Shown: positions 23,840 through 33,448, counted from the stretch's first letter. The stretch: 49,705 nucleotides of DNA from Eggerthellaceae bacterium (GCA_022792415.1 JAAWAY010000046.1:1-49705), one strand, 5' to 3'. Numbers and translations: made by a program. The notes: a model not told the origin generated them from the letters alone.

Positions 23840-25114
23840 CTACCCCGCCGGGAACCGCACCACCAGGTACAGCGCCGCCACCGCCACGCTCAGCAGCATG
23901 AGCGGGAACCCGACGCGAAGGTACTGGGCGAACGTGATGTTGTGGCCGTTTTGGCGGCTGATGTCGGCCAGCACCACGTTGGCGCTCGCCCCGATGATGG
24001 TGCCGTTGCCACCCAGGCACGCGCCCAGCGACACGGCCCACCACAGCGGGGTGACATCCATGCCCGACGCTCCCATGGCCAGCAGGATGGGGATCATCGT
24101 GGCCACGAACGGGATGTTGTCCAAAAAGCTGGACACCAGCGCCGACCCCACCAGCAGCACGAGCATGGTGAGGAACACGTGCCCGCCGGTCAGCCCGATG
24201 AGGGCGTTGGCCAGAAGGTCGATGACGCCCGTCTCGGTCAGGGCGCCCACGATGACGAACAGCCCCAGGAAGAACGTGAGCGTCACCCATTCCACCTGCG
24301 ACAGCGCGTACTCGATGCCGCGCCCCGACACCAGCAGGATGACGCCCGCCGCCGCCAGCGCCACCACGCTCGACTCCAGGTTGAGCGTGCCGTGCAGCAT
24401 GAACCCGGCCACCACCAGCGCCGTCATGATCGCGCTCACGACGAGCAGCCGGCGGTCCTTGATGTAGTCGGCCGGGTCGAGCGCCATGATGGCGTCCAGC
24501 GCCTCGGGCTCCACGGCCATGCGGCGCCCGTACAGGAGGTAGAACGCCGCCAGCATCACGGCCAGGATGAGCACGACGGCCGGCGCGTCGTTCAGGATGA
24601 AGTCGAGGAACGTGAACCCTGCCGCCGACCCGATCATGATGTTGGGCGGGTCGCCGATGAGCGTGGCGGTGCCGCCGATGTTGGAGGCCATGATCTCGGT
24701 GAGGAAGAACGGCACGGGATCGACGTCCAGCAGCCGGCAGAGGGTAAGCGTCATCGGTCCCACCAGCAGCACCGTGGTGACGTTGTCCAGGAAGGCGGAC
24801 AGCGTGGCCGTCAGCAGCACGAGCAGCAGCATGACGCGCCACGGGTCGCCCTTGGCCAGGCGCGCGCACGCCACCGCCAGGAACTCGAACACGCCCGACA
24901 GCTTGACCACGGCCACGAACATCATCATGCCCATGAGCACGCCGAGCGTGTTGAAGTCCACGTGGGTGAGGGCCTGCTCGAACGTAACGATGTGCAGCCC
25001 CAGCAGCACAACCGCGCCCACCAGCGCCACGAGCGCGCGGTTGACCTTGTCGGACATGATGAGGCCCAGTGCCACGACGAACACGGCGATGGAGATGATC
25101 TGGCTTGCGTCCAT
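23840..25114 (-). CDS. ArsB/NhaD-type ion transporter (IT superfamily)
   Basis: A 424-residue protein made almost wholly of membrane helices, in two halves. Each half carries a similar re-entrant signature: SAFLDNVTTVLLVGP with IGGTATLIGDPPNIMIG, and SSFLDNIPFVATMIPI with LGGNGTIIGASANVV. These repeats are typical of the ArsB/NhaD/P-protein group of sodium/proton antiporters and arsenite exporters. The substrate cannot be assigned; no ars genes are near. The ATG at 25114 has aggagg four bases upstream. It is a single gene with a tRNA beyond its 3' end. Confidence 0.9.
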   Translation of the reverse strand: MDASQIISIAVFVVALGLIMSDKVNRALVALVGAVVLLGLHIVTFEQALTHVDFNTLGVLMGMMMFVAVVKLSGVFEFLAVACARLAKGDPWRVMLLLVLLTATLSAFLDNVTTVLLVGPMTLTLCRLLDVDPVPFFLTEIMASNIGGTATLIGDPPNIMIGSAAGFTFLDFILNDAPAVVLILAVMLAAFYLLYGRRMAVEPEALDAIMALDPADYIKDRRLLVVSAIMTALVVAGFMLHGTLNLESSVVALAAAGVILLVSGRGIEYALSQVEWVTLTFFLGLFVIVGALTETGVIDLLANALIGLTGGHVFLTMLVLLVGSALVSSFLDNIPFVATMIPILLAMGASGMDVTPLWWAVSLGACLGGNGTIIGASANVVLADISRQNGHNITFAQYLRVGFPLMLLSVAVAALYLVVRFPAG

Positions 25115-25382
25115 GGGGCCTCCTGGCGTCTGCGCAGGCGCCGTCTGGTGATTGGGTGATTCTAGTATGGGCCCTGGGCCTGCCGTTATACTGAACGGTC
25201 AATGAGATGAAAACGAAGGGGAGGCTCCCCTGAGCGCGCCTCGGCCCATCCCCCGCGTCCCGCCCTCGCCGGGCGCCACGGGGGGTCGGGCGTCCGAGGC
25301 GACGCGCGCCTCGCCGCCATCGCCGCGGCCGGAGCCTTCCCGCGACCCGGGCGCGCCGCGCCCCGAGAGCAGAGGACGTTCC

Positions 25383-27737
25383 ATGGGTGTGCAGCTGGTA
25401 GTGGCTAAGACGGTGGGCAACGCGCTGTCGTGGGGCCTGCGCAACGTGGCGCACCGGCCGGGCGGCACGCTGCCGGGCAAGGTGGGCCTACGCATTGACC
25501 CGCGGCTCATCGCCGACCTGCGTGGCAAGGTGCGCGAGGGCAGCGTCGTGGTGGTGGGCACCAACGGCAAGACGTCGGTGACCAACCTCATCGCGGACGC
25601 GTTCGAGGCCGCCGGTCGCACGGTCATCTGCAACCGCACCGGCGCCAACATGGGGCCCGGCGTGGCGTCGGCCCTGCTGCAGGCCAAGCCGGCCGAGTGG
25701 GGCGTGTTCGAGAGCGACGAGCTGTGGCTGGCCCGTACACTGCCGCAGCTGCAGGCCGACTACGTGGTGCTGCTCAACCTGTTCCGCGACCAGCTGGACC
25801 GCTGCGGCGAGATCAGCCGCATCCAGGACAGCATCGCCGCGGCCCTGGCGTCGTCGCCGCGCACGACGCTGGTGTACAACGCCGACGACCCGCTGTGCGA
25901 GGCCATCGCGCGCCGCGTCCCCAACGACACGCGTCCCTTCGGCGTGGCCGAGGACCTGGGCCTGGCCCAGAACACGGTGGCCGACGCCCAGATGTGCCAG
26001 GGGTGCTCGGGCATGGTGTCGTACCGTTACCGCCAGTACGGCCAGCTGGGCGACTACTACTGCGAGGCCTGCGGCTTCGCGCGCCCGGCGCTGGCGTTCG
26101 CCGCCACCGACGTGTCCATCGGGGCCGACGGCACCGCGCTGACGGTGACCGACGCTGCCTCGGGTCGCGCCGACCGGCTGCACGCGGCCCAGGGCACGCC
26201 CTACCTGGTGTACAACCTGCTGGCGGCCGACGCCGTCATGCAGCTGACGGGGGTGGACGGCGCCGTGTTCCAGCGGGCGGTGGACGCGTTCGACCCGCGC
26301 AACGGGCGCCTGCAGGCCTACGAGCTGGGCGGACGGCGCGTGCTGCTCAACCTGGCCAAGAACCCCACGGGCTTCAACCAGAACCTCAAGATCATCGAGC
26401 AGGACGCCGGGCCCAAGGCCGTGGCGTTCTTCATCAACGACAAGGTGGCCGACGGCCACGACATATCCTGGATCTGGGACATCGACTTCGAGGAGCTGGC
26501 GGGCCACGACCGCACGGTGGTGTTCGCGGGGGGCATCCGCGCGCACGACCTGCAGGTGCGCCTGAAGTACGCCGGCATCGACGCGCGCCTCATCGACGGC
26601 GTGGAGGACGTGTTCGCGGTGCTGCCGGCGCTGGCGGCCGACGGCGCGCTGCCGCAGGACGCGGCGGTGTACGCCATCGCCAACTACACGGCGCTGCCGC
26701 CCGTGCACGACGCGCTCGACCGCCTGGCGGCCCAGGGCCTGCCCGCGGCGGCCCGGGGCGCGACCGAGGCGGCTGGCGAGGCTCTCGCGAGCGCCGCCGG
26801 TCCCGAGGCGTCCGACGGGGTCATGGCGCCTGCCGGCGCGACCGGCGCCGACGCTGCCGCGGACGAGGACGGCGCTGGTGCCGCCGCGGGCGAGGCCCTT
26901 GCCGCGCAGCCGCCGGTCGTCATCGCGCATCTGTTCCCCGACCTGCTCAACCTGTACGGTGACGGCGGCAACGTGCGCGTGCTGGAGCGCCGCCTGGCGT
27001 GGCGCGGCATCCCGGTGGAGGTGCGCGCCGTCCACCACGGCGAGTCCGTCGACCTGGGCCAGGTGGACCTGGTGTTCATGGGCGGCGGCCCCGACCGCGA
27101 GCAGAAGCTGGCGAGCGAGGAACTGCTGGCCATGCGCGATGACCTGGCCGCCTATGTGGCCGACGACGGCCCGCTTCTGGCCATCTGCGGCGGCTACCAG
27201 ATCCTCGGCCGCCAGTGGCTGTGGGGTGATGAGCTGGTGGAGGGCTTGGGCATCGTGGGCCTGGAGACGCGCCGCCCCGGCACGTCGGCCGACCGCCTCA
27301 CCGACAACCTGGTGATGACGTCGCCCCTGGCGTCGCACCCCGTCGTGGGATACGAGAACCACGCCGGGCGCACGTACCTTGACGAGGGCGTGGAGCCGTT
27401 CGGCACCGTCGTGTCCAAGGCCGGGCACGGCAACAACGACGAGTCCCGCGCCGACGGCGTGCGGTACCGCAACGTGGTGGGCACCTACTCGCATGGCCCG
27501 CTGCTGTCGAAGAACCCCGAGGTGGCGGACTGGCTGCTCGCCCGCGCGCTCGAGCGCCGCGCTGCGCGGCTGGCCGCGGCCGGCGAGGGCGATGCGGCTA
27601 GTCAGCCGGCTGTCGATGGGCGTGCGTCTGTGCCGGCCGGCGCCGGAGTCGGCGTGCTCGCCCCGCTCGACGACGCGGTGGAGCTGGCGGCCAACCGCTG
27701 GATGGCGCAGCGCCTGGGCGTCGACGCCGAGGGGTAG
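25383..27737 (+). CDS. Fused MurT-GatD lipid II isoglutaminyl synthase
   Basis: MurT/GatD amidates the alpha-carboxyl of D-Glu in lipid II to isoglutamine, and normally consists of two subunits. Here residues 1-455 are MurT: ATP loop VVGTNGKTS (57-65), a Cys4 zinc ribbon (Cys205, Cys208, Cys227, Cys230), and a C-terminal Mur-ligase-like domain (NLAKNPTGFNQNLKII). An Ala/Gly-rich linker spans about 456-511. Residues 512-760 are GatD, a CobB/CobQ-like glutaminase (HLFPDLLNLYGDGGN), with catalytic Cys602 in AICGGYQILG and His704 in YSHGPLLSKNP. There is no stop or restart between them. The gap 25115-25382 holds a TATACT box at 25187-25192. The product should act at the cytoplasmic membrane face, consistent with the wall genes elsewhere in the window. 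Confidence 0.95.
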   Translation: MGVQLVVAKTVGNALSWGLRNVAHRPGGTLPGKVGLRIDPRLIADLRGKVREGSVVVVGTNGKTSVTNLIADAFEAAGRTVICNRTGANMGPGVASALLQAKPAEWGVFESDELWLARTLPQLQADYVVLLNLFRDQLDRCGEISRIQDSIAAALASSPRTTLVYNADDPLCEAIARRVPNDTRPFGVAEDLGLAQNTVADAQMCQGCSGMVSYRYRQYGQLGDYYCEACGFARPALAFAATDVSIGADGTALTVTDAASGRADRLHAAQGTPYLVYNLLAADAVMQLTGVDGAVFQRAVDAFDPRNGRLQAYELGGRRVLLNLAKNPTGFNQNLKIIEQDAGPKAVAFFINDKVADGHDISWIWDIDFEELAGHDRTVVFAGGIRAHDLQVRLKYAGIDARLIDGVEDVFAVLPALAADGALPQDAAVYAIANYTALPPVHDALDRLAAQGLPAAARGATEAAGEALASAAGPEASDGVMAPAGATGADAAADEDGAGAAAGEALAAQPPVVIAHLFPDLLNLYGDGGNVRVLERRLAWRGIPVEVRAVHHGESVDLGQVDLVFMGGGPDREQKLASEELLAMRDDLAAYVADDGPLLAICGGYQILGRQWLWGDELVEGLGIVGLETRRPGTSADRLTDNLVMTSPLASHPVVGYENHAGRTYLDEGVEPFGTVVSKAGHGNNDESRADGVRYRNVVGTYSHGPLLSKNPEVADWLLARALERRAARLAAAGEGDAASQPAVDGRASVPAGAGVGVLAPLDDAVELAANRWMAQRLGVDAEG

Positions 27738-27992
27738 CCAGGGCGCGTCCCGCGTCCTTGTGATGGCGACGGTGCCTCGCGTCTGACGTCCCGCGTCCCG
27801 GCGGTGCCTCTCGTCCGCCCGCGGGCCCGTGGTGAACTTGTGGAGCAGTTGGCGATGTCCTGTGGCTTTTGCATGGGATGGCCAGCCCGTTTGTTGCCAA
27901 GAAAGCAGCGGTCGGGTGAAAATAGCGCTCTATGAAGTACTACGTTGCCCTCTGCCATAGCGCTCGGGATACAAGAAACGGAGTCTCGCACC

Positions 27993-29570
27993 ATGGCTAA
28001 ATCGTACAACCGGAACTCCTACGGGTCAGGCGCCCGGTCGGGCGGCTCTCGCGCGCGCTATTCCACGTCCAGCTTCTCGCCGGTGGGATCGCACATGAAG
28101 TCGGCCCGCGCCCACTCGCGGCAGCGCGCCGATGACGCCGGGGCCCGTGCGGCGGCCTATGACGACAACCCCTATTCCCGTGGCGCCCATGATGCGGGCA
28201 ACCCCTATTCCCGCGGGGCCCACAACGAGGCCTACTCCGTGGGCAAGGCGAAGAAGCGCAAGCGCCGCAAGATAGCGCTCGTGTCGCTCATCGTGGTGCT
28301 GGTGCTGGTCCTGGGCGGGGCGGGGGCGGCGTTCGCGTACGTCAGCAACATCCAGTCCAACATGCAGAAGAACGTCGATCCGGAGATGCTCAAGATCCTG
28401 GACAGCTCCACGCCGCCGGGCGATCCGTTCTACATGGTGCTCATGGGCACGGACGGCTCGGCCGAGCGCGACCAGTCCGCCGAGTACGCGGGCGACCAGT
28501 ACCGCACCGACAGCCTCATGCTGCTGCGCATCGACCCCAAGCAGAAGAAGGTCACGTGCGTGTCCCTCATGCGCGACACGAAGATCGACATGGGAAAGAA
28601 CGGCATCCAGAAGCTCAACGCGGCCCATGCCATCGGCGGCGCGCCGCTGACGGTGCAGACGGTGTCGCAGCTGGCCGGCGTCCCCATCACGCATTACGCT
28701 GAGATCAACTTCGACGGCTTCAAGGACATCGTCGACGCGCTCGGCGGCATCGAGGTGGACGTGCCCGTGAAGATCTCCGACCCGCGCGCCGGGTACCTGG
28801 AGGCCGGGCTGCAGACGCTCGATGGCGACGGCGCCCTCACGCTGTGCCGCTCGCGCCACACTTACGACGAGCTGGGCGACGGCGACGGCTACCGCGCGGC
28901 CAACCAGCGCATGGTGGTGAGCGCCATCGGCAAGAAGATCCTCAACAGCGACGTGGCCACCATGGCGGCCACCATCGAGGCGCTCTCCAAGTACGTCACC
29001 ACCGACATGAGCGTGATGGACATCATCAACCTGGCCAACAACCTGCGCGGCATGAACATGGAGACCGACTTCTACAGCGCGGTCGAGCCCACCACGTCGG
29101 AGTACAGCAACGACATCTGGTGGGAGATCCTGGACAAGGCCGAGTGGAAGAAGATGATGGACCGCATCAACCAGGGCCTGCCGCCCACGACCGAGGACGT
29201 GGTGGACGAGGCCACGGGCATCGTCATCGCCAACGCCGGCGGCGGCGCGCTGTCGAGCGACGAGAGCAACACGGCCCGGTCGCGCGCCAAGCGGTCGGGC
29301 ACCGTGTCGGTGCGCAACGGCTGCGGCGTGGCCGGCGTGGGCGCCGAGGCGGCCGAGGCCATCACCGAGCTGGGCTACAAGACCGAGGCCGGCAACGCCA
29401 ACCACAACGACTACGCCGAGACGGTGGTGGTGTACGGCGACGACGACCAGAAGGAAGACGCGCAGGAGATCGCCGACCTGCTGGGCAAGGGGCGCATCGT
29501 CAAGAACAACAACGAGTACATCTACAGCAGCGACTTCCTGGTGGTCATCGGGAAGGACTGGGTGTCGTAG
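27993..29570 (+). CDS. LytR-CpsA-Psr (LCP) family glycopolymer ligase
   Basis: LCP enzymes move anionic glycopolymers from lipid carriers to peptidoglycan. Residues 1-90 are a cytosolic basic tail with two NPYSRGAH copies. One membrane helix follows (about 93-116, IALVSLIVVLVLVLGGAGA). The LCP core lies at about 145-310 (VLMGTDGS, RTDSLMLLRIDP, VSLMRDTKIDM, DALGGIEVDV, LTLCRSRHTYD). A LytR_C domain ends it at about 425-520. It has 525 aa. The start 27993 has ggag nine bases upstream; the frame extends to 27945 without a ribosome site. It follows the MurT-GatD gene after 255 bases. Confidence 0.92.
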   Translation: MAKSYNRNSYGSGARSGGSRARYSTSSFSPVGSHMKSARAHSRQRADDAGARAAAYDDNPYSRGAHDAGNPYSRGAHNEAYSVGKAKKRKRRKIALVSLIVVLVLVLGGAGAAFAYVSNIQSNMQKNVDPEMLKILDSSTPPGDPFYMVLMGTDGSAERDQSAEYAGDQYRTDSLMLLRIDPKQKKVTCVSLMRDTKIDMGKNGIQKLNAAHAIGGAPLTVQTVSQLAGVPITHYAEINFDGFKDIVDALGGIEVDVPVKISDPRAGYLEAGLQTLDGDGALTLCRSRHTYDELGDGDGYRAANQRMVVSAIGKKILNSDVATMAATIEALSKYVTTDMSVMDIINLANNLRGMNMETDFYSAVEPTTSEYSNDIWWEILDKAEWKKMMDRINQGLPPTTEDVVDEATGIVIANAGGGALSSDESNTARSRAKRSGTVSVRNGCGVAGVGAEAAEAITELGYKTEAGNANHNDYAETVVVYGDDDQKEDAQEIADLLGKGRIVKNNNEYIYSSDFLVVIGKDWVS

Positions 29571-29615
29571 CGCCGCGGGCGCGATGACGGCCCGGTGAGC
29601 GGGCAGAGGTGATTC

Positions 29616-29641
29616 GCGGGGGCGCCGAGGGGCGCCCCCGC
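29616..29641. terminator. Strong G+C hairpin before rlmH
   Basis: GCGGGGGCGCC and GGCGCCCCCGC pair over 11 bp with a 4-base loop, between the LCP stop and the rlmH ribosome site. It could end LCP transcription or reduce readthrough. Confidence 0.6.
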
Positions 29642-29659
29642 TGCGTGGAGGGAGCCGGC

Positions 29660-30130
29660 ATGAAGATAACGATCGTGGCCGTGGGCAAGCTGAAGGAGCG
29701 GTTCTGGGCGGACGCCTGCACCGAGTACCTGAAGCGCCTGCAGCCGTACGCGCGCGTGACGGTGTCCGAGGTGGCTGACGTCGACCCGGCCCGTGCCGGC
29801 GGCGTGGACGCGGCCCGCGCCAAGGAGGGCGCGGCCATCCTGGCGGCGCTGCCCGCGTCGGCGCACGTGGTGCTCATGGCCATCGAGGGCAAGCAGCGCT
29901 CGAGCGAGGACGTGTCGCGCCACCTGGACGAGCTGGCCCTGAGCGGGCGCAGCGACCTGGCCTTCGTCATCGGCGGCAGCGACGGCGTGGACGCGGCCGT
30001 GCGCGCCCGGGCCGATGAGACGCTGTCGTTCGGGCCCATCACGCTGCCCCACAACCTGGCGCGGGTGGTGCTGCTGGAGCAGCTGTACCGGGCGTTCAAG
30101 ATCTCGCGCGGCGAGCCGTACCATAAGTAG
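29660..30130 (+). CDS. rlmH: 23S rRNA pseudouridine-1915 N3-methyltransferase
   Basis: RlmH methylates pseudouridine 1915 in helix 69 of 23S rRNA on the 70S ribosome, and is a SPOUT (knotted) enzyme. The 156 aa match the family length. Landmarks are MKITIVAVGKLKERFW at the start, HVVLMAIEGKQRSSE, FVIGGSDGVD (SAM site), SFGPITLPHNLARVVLLEQLYRA as the knot region, and the conserved end GEPYHK. The start 29660 has ggaggga just upstream; the frame upstream is not conserved. Confidence 0.97.
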   Translation: MKITIVAVGKLKERFWADACTEYLKRLQPYARVTVSEVADVDPARAGGVDAARAKEGAAILAALPASAHVVLMAIEGKQRSSEDVSRHLDELALSGRSDLAFVIGGSDGVDAAVRARADETLSFGPITLPHNLARVVLLEQLYRAFKISRGEPYHK

Positions 30131-30154
30131 GAAGGCGAACGGGGATGCGCGGGC

Positions 30155-30160
30155 TATAAT
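30155..30160 (+). promoter_or_regulatory. TATAAT -10 box of xth
   Basis: A perfect TATAAT lies 29 bases before the xth ATG, with gaaagga as ribosome site in between. The -35 region is weak. Confidence 0.55.
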
Positions 30161-30188
30161 CAGGCCCGACCGACGGAAAGGATGGCCC

Positions 30189-31055
30189 ATGCGCCTCATA
30201 TCGTGGAACGTCAACGGCCTGCGCGCCGTGCTCAAGAAGGACTTCCAGGACACGTTCGACCAGTTCGACGCCGACGTGTTCGCCCTGCAGGAGACCAAGC
30301 TGCAGCCCGGTCAGGTGGATCTGGAGCTGCCCGGCTACCACCAGTTCTGGAGCTACGCCGAGAAGAAGGGCTATTCCGGCACGGCGGTGTTCTGCAAGGA
30401 GCGCCCGCGCCAGGTGCTCCACGGGCTGGGGGACGAGTACCTCGATGCCGAGGGGCGCATCGTGGCGGCCGAGTTCGAGGACTTCTGGTTCGTGGACGTG
30501 TACACGCCCAACGCCCAGGACCAGCTTGCACGCATCGACCACCGCATGCAGTGGGACGACGCGTTCCGCGACTTCTGCAAGGGGCTGGAAGAGGGCGTGC
30601 TGCCCGCCGGCGTGCCCGTGGAGCGGGACGGCGACGAGGGCTACGGCGTGGGGCATGCGGCTGCCGACCTGCCGCGTACCGCGCCCGGTGAGATGGCCGA
30701 CCCCAAGCCCGTGGTGATGTGCGGCGACTTCAACGTGGCGCACCAGGAGATCGACCTGAAGAACCCAGGCCCCAACCGCGGCAACGCCGGCTTCTCGGAC
30801 GAGGAGCGCGGCCAGTTCACGAAGCTGGTGGAGGCCGGGTTCACCGACACGTTCCGGCTGCTGCACCCCGACGTGATCGGCGCGTACTCGTGGTGGAGCT
30901 ACCGCTTCAAGGCGCGGCAGAACAACGCGGGATGGCGCATCGACTACTTCCTGGTGAGCGACGCGCTGCGCGATCGCGTGGAGGGCGCCTCCATCTACAG
31001 CGAGGTCTTCGGCAGCGACCACTGCCCCGTGGGCCTGGAGCTCGACCTGGCGTGA
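30189..31055 (+). CDS. xth: Exodeoxyribonuclease III / AP endonuclease (ExoA/Xth)
   Basis: This EEP-fold nuclease cuts abasic sites and removes 3' blocking groups in base-excision repair. Motifs: LISWNVNGLRA, FALQETKLQ (metal Glu), GYSGTAVFCKERP, VDVYTPNA, VVMCGDFNVAHQEIDLKNP (catalytic Asp/Asn), YSWWSYRF and the final SDHCPVGLEL (catalytic Asp-His). The 288 aa include about 30 extra residues before the GDFN motif (about 140-172), where relatives have a short loop. The second AP endonuclease, nfo, lies 1.5 kb downstream. Confidence 0.95.
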   Translation: MRLISWNVNGLRAVLKKDFQDTFDQFDADVFALQETKLQPGQVDLELPGYHQFWSYAEKKGYSGTAVFCKERPRQVLHGLGDEYLDAEGRIVAAEFEDFWFVDVYTPNAQDQLARIDHRMQWDDAFRDFCKGLEEGVLPAGVPVERDGDEGYGVGHAAADLPRTAPGEMADPKPVVMCGDFNVAHQEIDLKNPGPNRGNAGFSDEERGQFTKLVEAGFTDTFRLLHPDVIGAYSWWSYRFKARQNNAGWRIDYFLVSDALRDRVEGASIYSEVFGSDHCPVGLELDLA

Positions 31056-31127
31056 GGGACGCGTGGCCCCTGCCGCGTGCCCGCATGGTAAGATGGGCGC
31101 CGTTCGTTTGACCGAAGGAGCGTGGCA

Positions 31128-31688
31128 GTGGATACGAGCAAGATCGAAGAGGGCGTGCGCCTCATCCTGGAGGGCATCGGGGAGGATCCCGACCGCGAGG
31201 GGCTGCTGGAGACCCCGGCGCGCGTGGCCCGCATGTATGAGGAGATCTTCGCCGGCATGGCCGAGGACCCGTCGCGCCACTTCCAGGTCACCTTCGACGA
31301 GCACCACGACGGCATGGTGCTCGTGCGCGACATCCCGTTCTACTCCATGTGCGAGCACCACCTGGTGCCGTTCTTCGGGCACGCCCACGTGGCCTACATC
31401 CCGGGCGAGGACGGGCGCGTGTGCGGGCTGTCCAAGCTGGCGCGCCTGGTGGATGCGTTCGCCAAGCGCCCCCAGGTGCAGGAGCGCCTGACCACGCAGG
31501 TGGCCGACACGCTCGTGGCCGAGCTGAACCCCCAGGGCGTCATCGTGGTGATGGAGGCCGAGCACATGTGCATGTCCATGCGCGGCGTGCGCAAGCCCGG
31601 GTCGAAGACCGTCACCAGCGTCATGCGCGGCGTGTTCGAGAACGCCGCCACGCGCGCCGAGGCGATGTCGCTCATCTTGCGCTCCTAG
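31128..31688 (+). CDS. folE: GTP cyclohydrolase I
   Basis: FolE opens the folate/tetrahydrobiopterin route by converting GTP to dihydroneopterin triphosphate. The zinc and substrate motifs are intact: [11 protein letters not shown] (zinc Cys and His), [28 protein letters not shown] (second zinc Cys) and the ending TRAEAMSLI. The first possible GTG at 31122 is only one base after gaaggag; the next GTG at 31128 is seven bases away, so it is chosen, giving 186 aa. It sits close behind xth on the same strand. Confidence 0.96.
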   Translation: MDTSKIEEGVRLILEGIGEDPDREGLLETPARVARMYEEIFAGMAEDPSRHFQVTFDEHHDGMVLVRDIPFYSMCEHHLVPFFGHAHVAYIPGEDGRVCGLSKLARLVDAFAKRPQVQERLTTQVADTLVAELNPQGVIVVMEAEHMCMSMRGVRKPGSKTVTSVMRGVFENAATRAEAMSLILRS

Positions 31689-31708
31689 CCCGCTGGCCGT
31701 TGGCGCGA

Positions 31709-31749
31709 GCGGGGCCACGCCGTCGCTGCCGGCGGTCGTGGCGCCCCGC
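31709..31749. terminator. Hairpin between convergent folE and nfo
   Basis: GCGGGGCCACG (31709-31719) pairs with CGTGGCGCCCCGC (31737-31749) with a 2-base bulge. It is in the right place to end both transcripts. Confidence 0.5.
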
Positions 31750-31768
31750 CTCTCCCGGTGCGTCCGGG

Positions 31769-32614
31769 CTAGCTCACGTGCTCCTGGTAGTAGGCGCGGA
31801 AACGGGCGATGTCCTTCTCGTAGATGACGAGGTCGGCCTTGGGCTCCTCCAGGTAGAACGGCAGGTCGCGCAGGGCCGGGTGCACGGTCATCGCGGCCAG
31901 GGCGTCGAAGCCGATCTGGCCCTCGCCGATGCGCGCGTGGCGGTCGGCGTCTGAGCCGAGCGCCTCCTTGATGTCGTTGAGGTGCACGGCCTTCAGCTTG
32001 TCCAAGCCGATGACCTGGTCGAACTTCTGCAGCACGTCGTCGAGGTCGTTCTTCACGTCATAGCCGGCCGCGTAGGCCGCCGAGGCGTCCAGCAGCACGC
32101 CCACTGGGTACGCCGCGTCGATGCCGCCCAGGATGGCGGCCAGCGACTCGAACGTCGAGCCGATCTGCGTCCCCTCGCCGGGCATGGTGGCCAGCAGCAC
32201 CGGCACGTCGTGGTGAGCCTGCAGCACGTGGTTGAACGTGGCGGCGGCGTTGGCCTCACCCTGTCCGGCGGGAAGGTCGCCGACCGAGCCGGGGCGCACG
32301 AGGTAGCGCGATCCGGGCATGAGCTCCAGGCGCGCCAGGTCCTCCAGCATCACCATGCGCGCGAAGTCCTGCTTGGCCTGGTCGGCCTCGCCCGGGTCGA
32401 CGTCGTAGGGAGCATAGCCCAGGAAGTCGGTGACGGGGTGGTCAGCGACGTAGGCGTTGAAGGCATCGATGTCCTTCTGATCGAGGGCGCGCTGGGCGCC
32501 TCCGCGCGGGTTGCGCGTGAAGTACTGGAACGTGGTGCCGTTGATGGAGACGGTCTCCTCCGCCATGCGGAGGTAGCCGTAGTGCGTGGAGAGGTGGCTG
32601 CCGATGGTGAGCAT
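31769..32614 (-). CDS. nfo: Endonuclease IV (AP endonuclease family 2)
   Basis: Nfo is a trinuclear-zinc TIM-barrel enzyme that cuts abasic sites. The landmarks are IGSHLSTHYGY, RNPRGG, VLLDASAAYAAGYD (with Ala-Ser-Ala where relatives have Cys/Thr-His), HLNDIKEALGSDADRH, IGEGQIG and FYLEEPK. In this family the barrel strand after LLD usually supplies a metal His (CH), and in this protein that His is not obvious, which deserves a structural check. It has 281 aa. The start 32614 has aaaggag six bases upstream. Sequence further upstream (32615-32914) stays open on this strand but is Arg/Pro-rich and unlike protein. Confidence 0.9.
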   Translation of the reverse strand: MLTIGSHLSTHYGYLRMAEETVSINGTTFQYFTRNPRGGAQRALDQKDIDAFNAYVADHPVTDFLGYAPYDVDPGEADQAKQDFARMVMLEDLARLELMPGSRYLVRPGSVGDLPAGQGEANAAATFNHVLQAHHDVPVLLATMPGEGTQIGSTFESLAAILGGIDAAYPVGVLLDASAAYAAGYDVKNDLDDVLQKFDQVIGLDKLKAVHLNDIKEALGSDADRHARIGEGQIGFDALAAMTVHPALRDLPFYLEEPKADLVIYEKDIARFRAYYQEHVS

Positions 32615-32977
32615 GCCGGCTCCTTTCGCGAACGGGGGCTGATGGGCGTGGGCGGCGCGTCCGATGCGGCGCGGAGTGCCAGGGGCACGGGGCCGGACGG
32701 GCGGGGGCCGCGGCGCGCGGGCGCGCGGCAGGGCCGCCAGGGCCCATGCTAGCCACCGGGGCGGGGCGGCGGTTCTCGGCGGCAGCAGGTGTGACGATTT
32801 CGTTGCGCGGCCTTCATCGCCAGGTGACCGACGGGGGCGGGGGCGTGGCGCGCGGGGTGGCTCGCCGGCCCGCTGGCACGCCGGGCGCGGGCACCGCCGT
32901 GGCGCGGGGCGCATGCGCTAGAATAGGCCGCACCGTCAACCCCGCCGCGCCCCGCGGCGCGACCCAAGGAGACTCCC

Positions 32978-33253
32978 ATGAAGTGTGTCATCTCGGTACT
33001 CGGCAAGGACCGCAGCGGCATCGTCGCCGCCGTCGCCACGGCGCTGGCGGAATGCGACGCCAACATCGACGACATCAGCCAGACCATCCTGGGGGAGGGC
33101 GAGATCTTCTCCATGACCATGCTCACCACGCTCGCCCCGGAGGTGTGCGACTTCAACACCGTCCAGGAGAGGCTGGAGAAGGTGGGCGAGGACCTGGGTG
33201 TGCAGATCATCATCCAGCGCGAGGACGTTTTCCAGATGATGTACAAGATCTAG
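32978..33253 (+). CDS. ACT-domain protein (UPF0237)
   Basis: This small ACT-domain regulator has 91 aa, beginning MKCVISVLGKDRSGIVAAV, the typical UPF0237/ACT_6 start. ACT domains bind small ligands such as amino acids. The aaggag site is six bases before the ATG, and a TAGAAT -10-like box lies at 32919-32924. In other bacteria this gene is often followed by a DUF711 (UPF0210) gene; that partner is absent here. Confidence 0.92.
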   Translation: MKCVISVLGKDRSGIVAAVATALAECDANIDDISQTILGEGEIFSMTMLTTLAPEVCDFNTVQERLEKVGEDLGVQIIIQREDVFQMMYKI

Positions 33254-33448
33254 AACGCGAGGTACGCGAAGCGCGGGCGCCCGCCGGCTGGCGGGCGTTC
33301 GTGCGTATGGGGGGTCACGCCTGGAGGTGTCGCGCCCGGCCCGGCCGCGCCACCTGGTGGGCGTTCGTTCGTGGGGGAGTGCCGCGCCCGCCCGGCTGCG
33401 CCATTCGACGGCCGTTCGGCAACTTCTCGGGAACACGGGTAAAGAAGC

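Noticed and set aside
32615-32914. N-terminal extension of nfo
   Set aside because: The extra residues are Arg/Pro/Ala-rich and a good ribosome site precedes the conserved MLTIGSHLS start at 32614.
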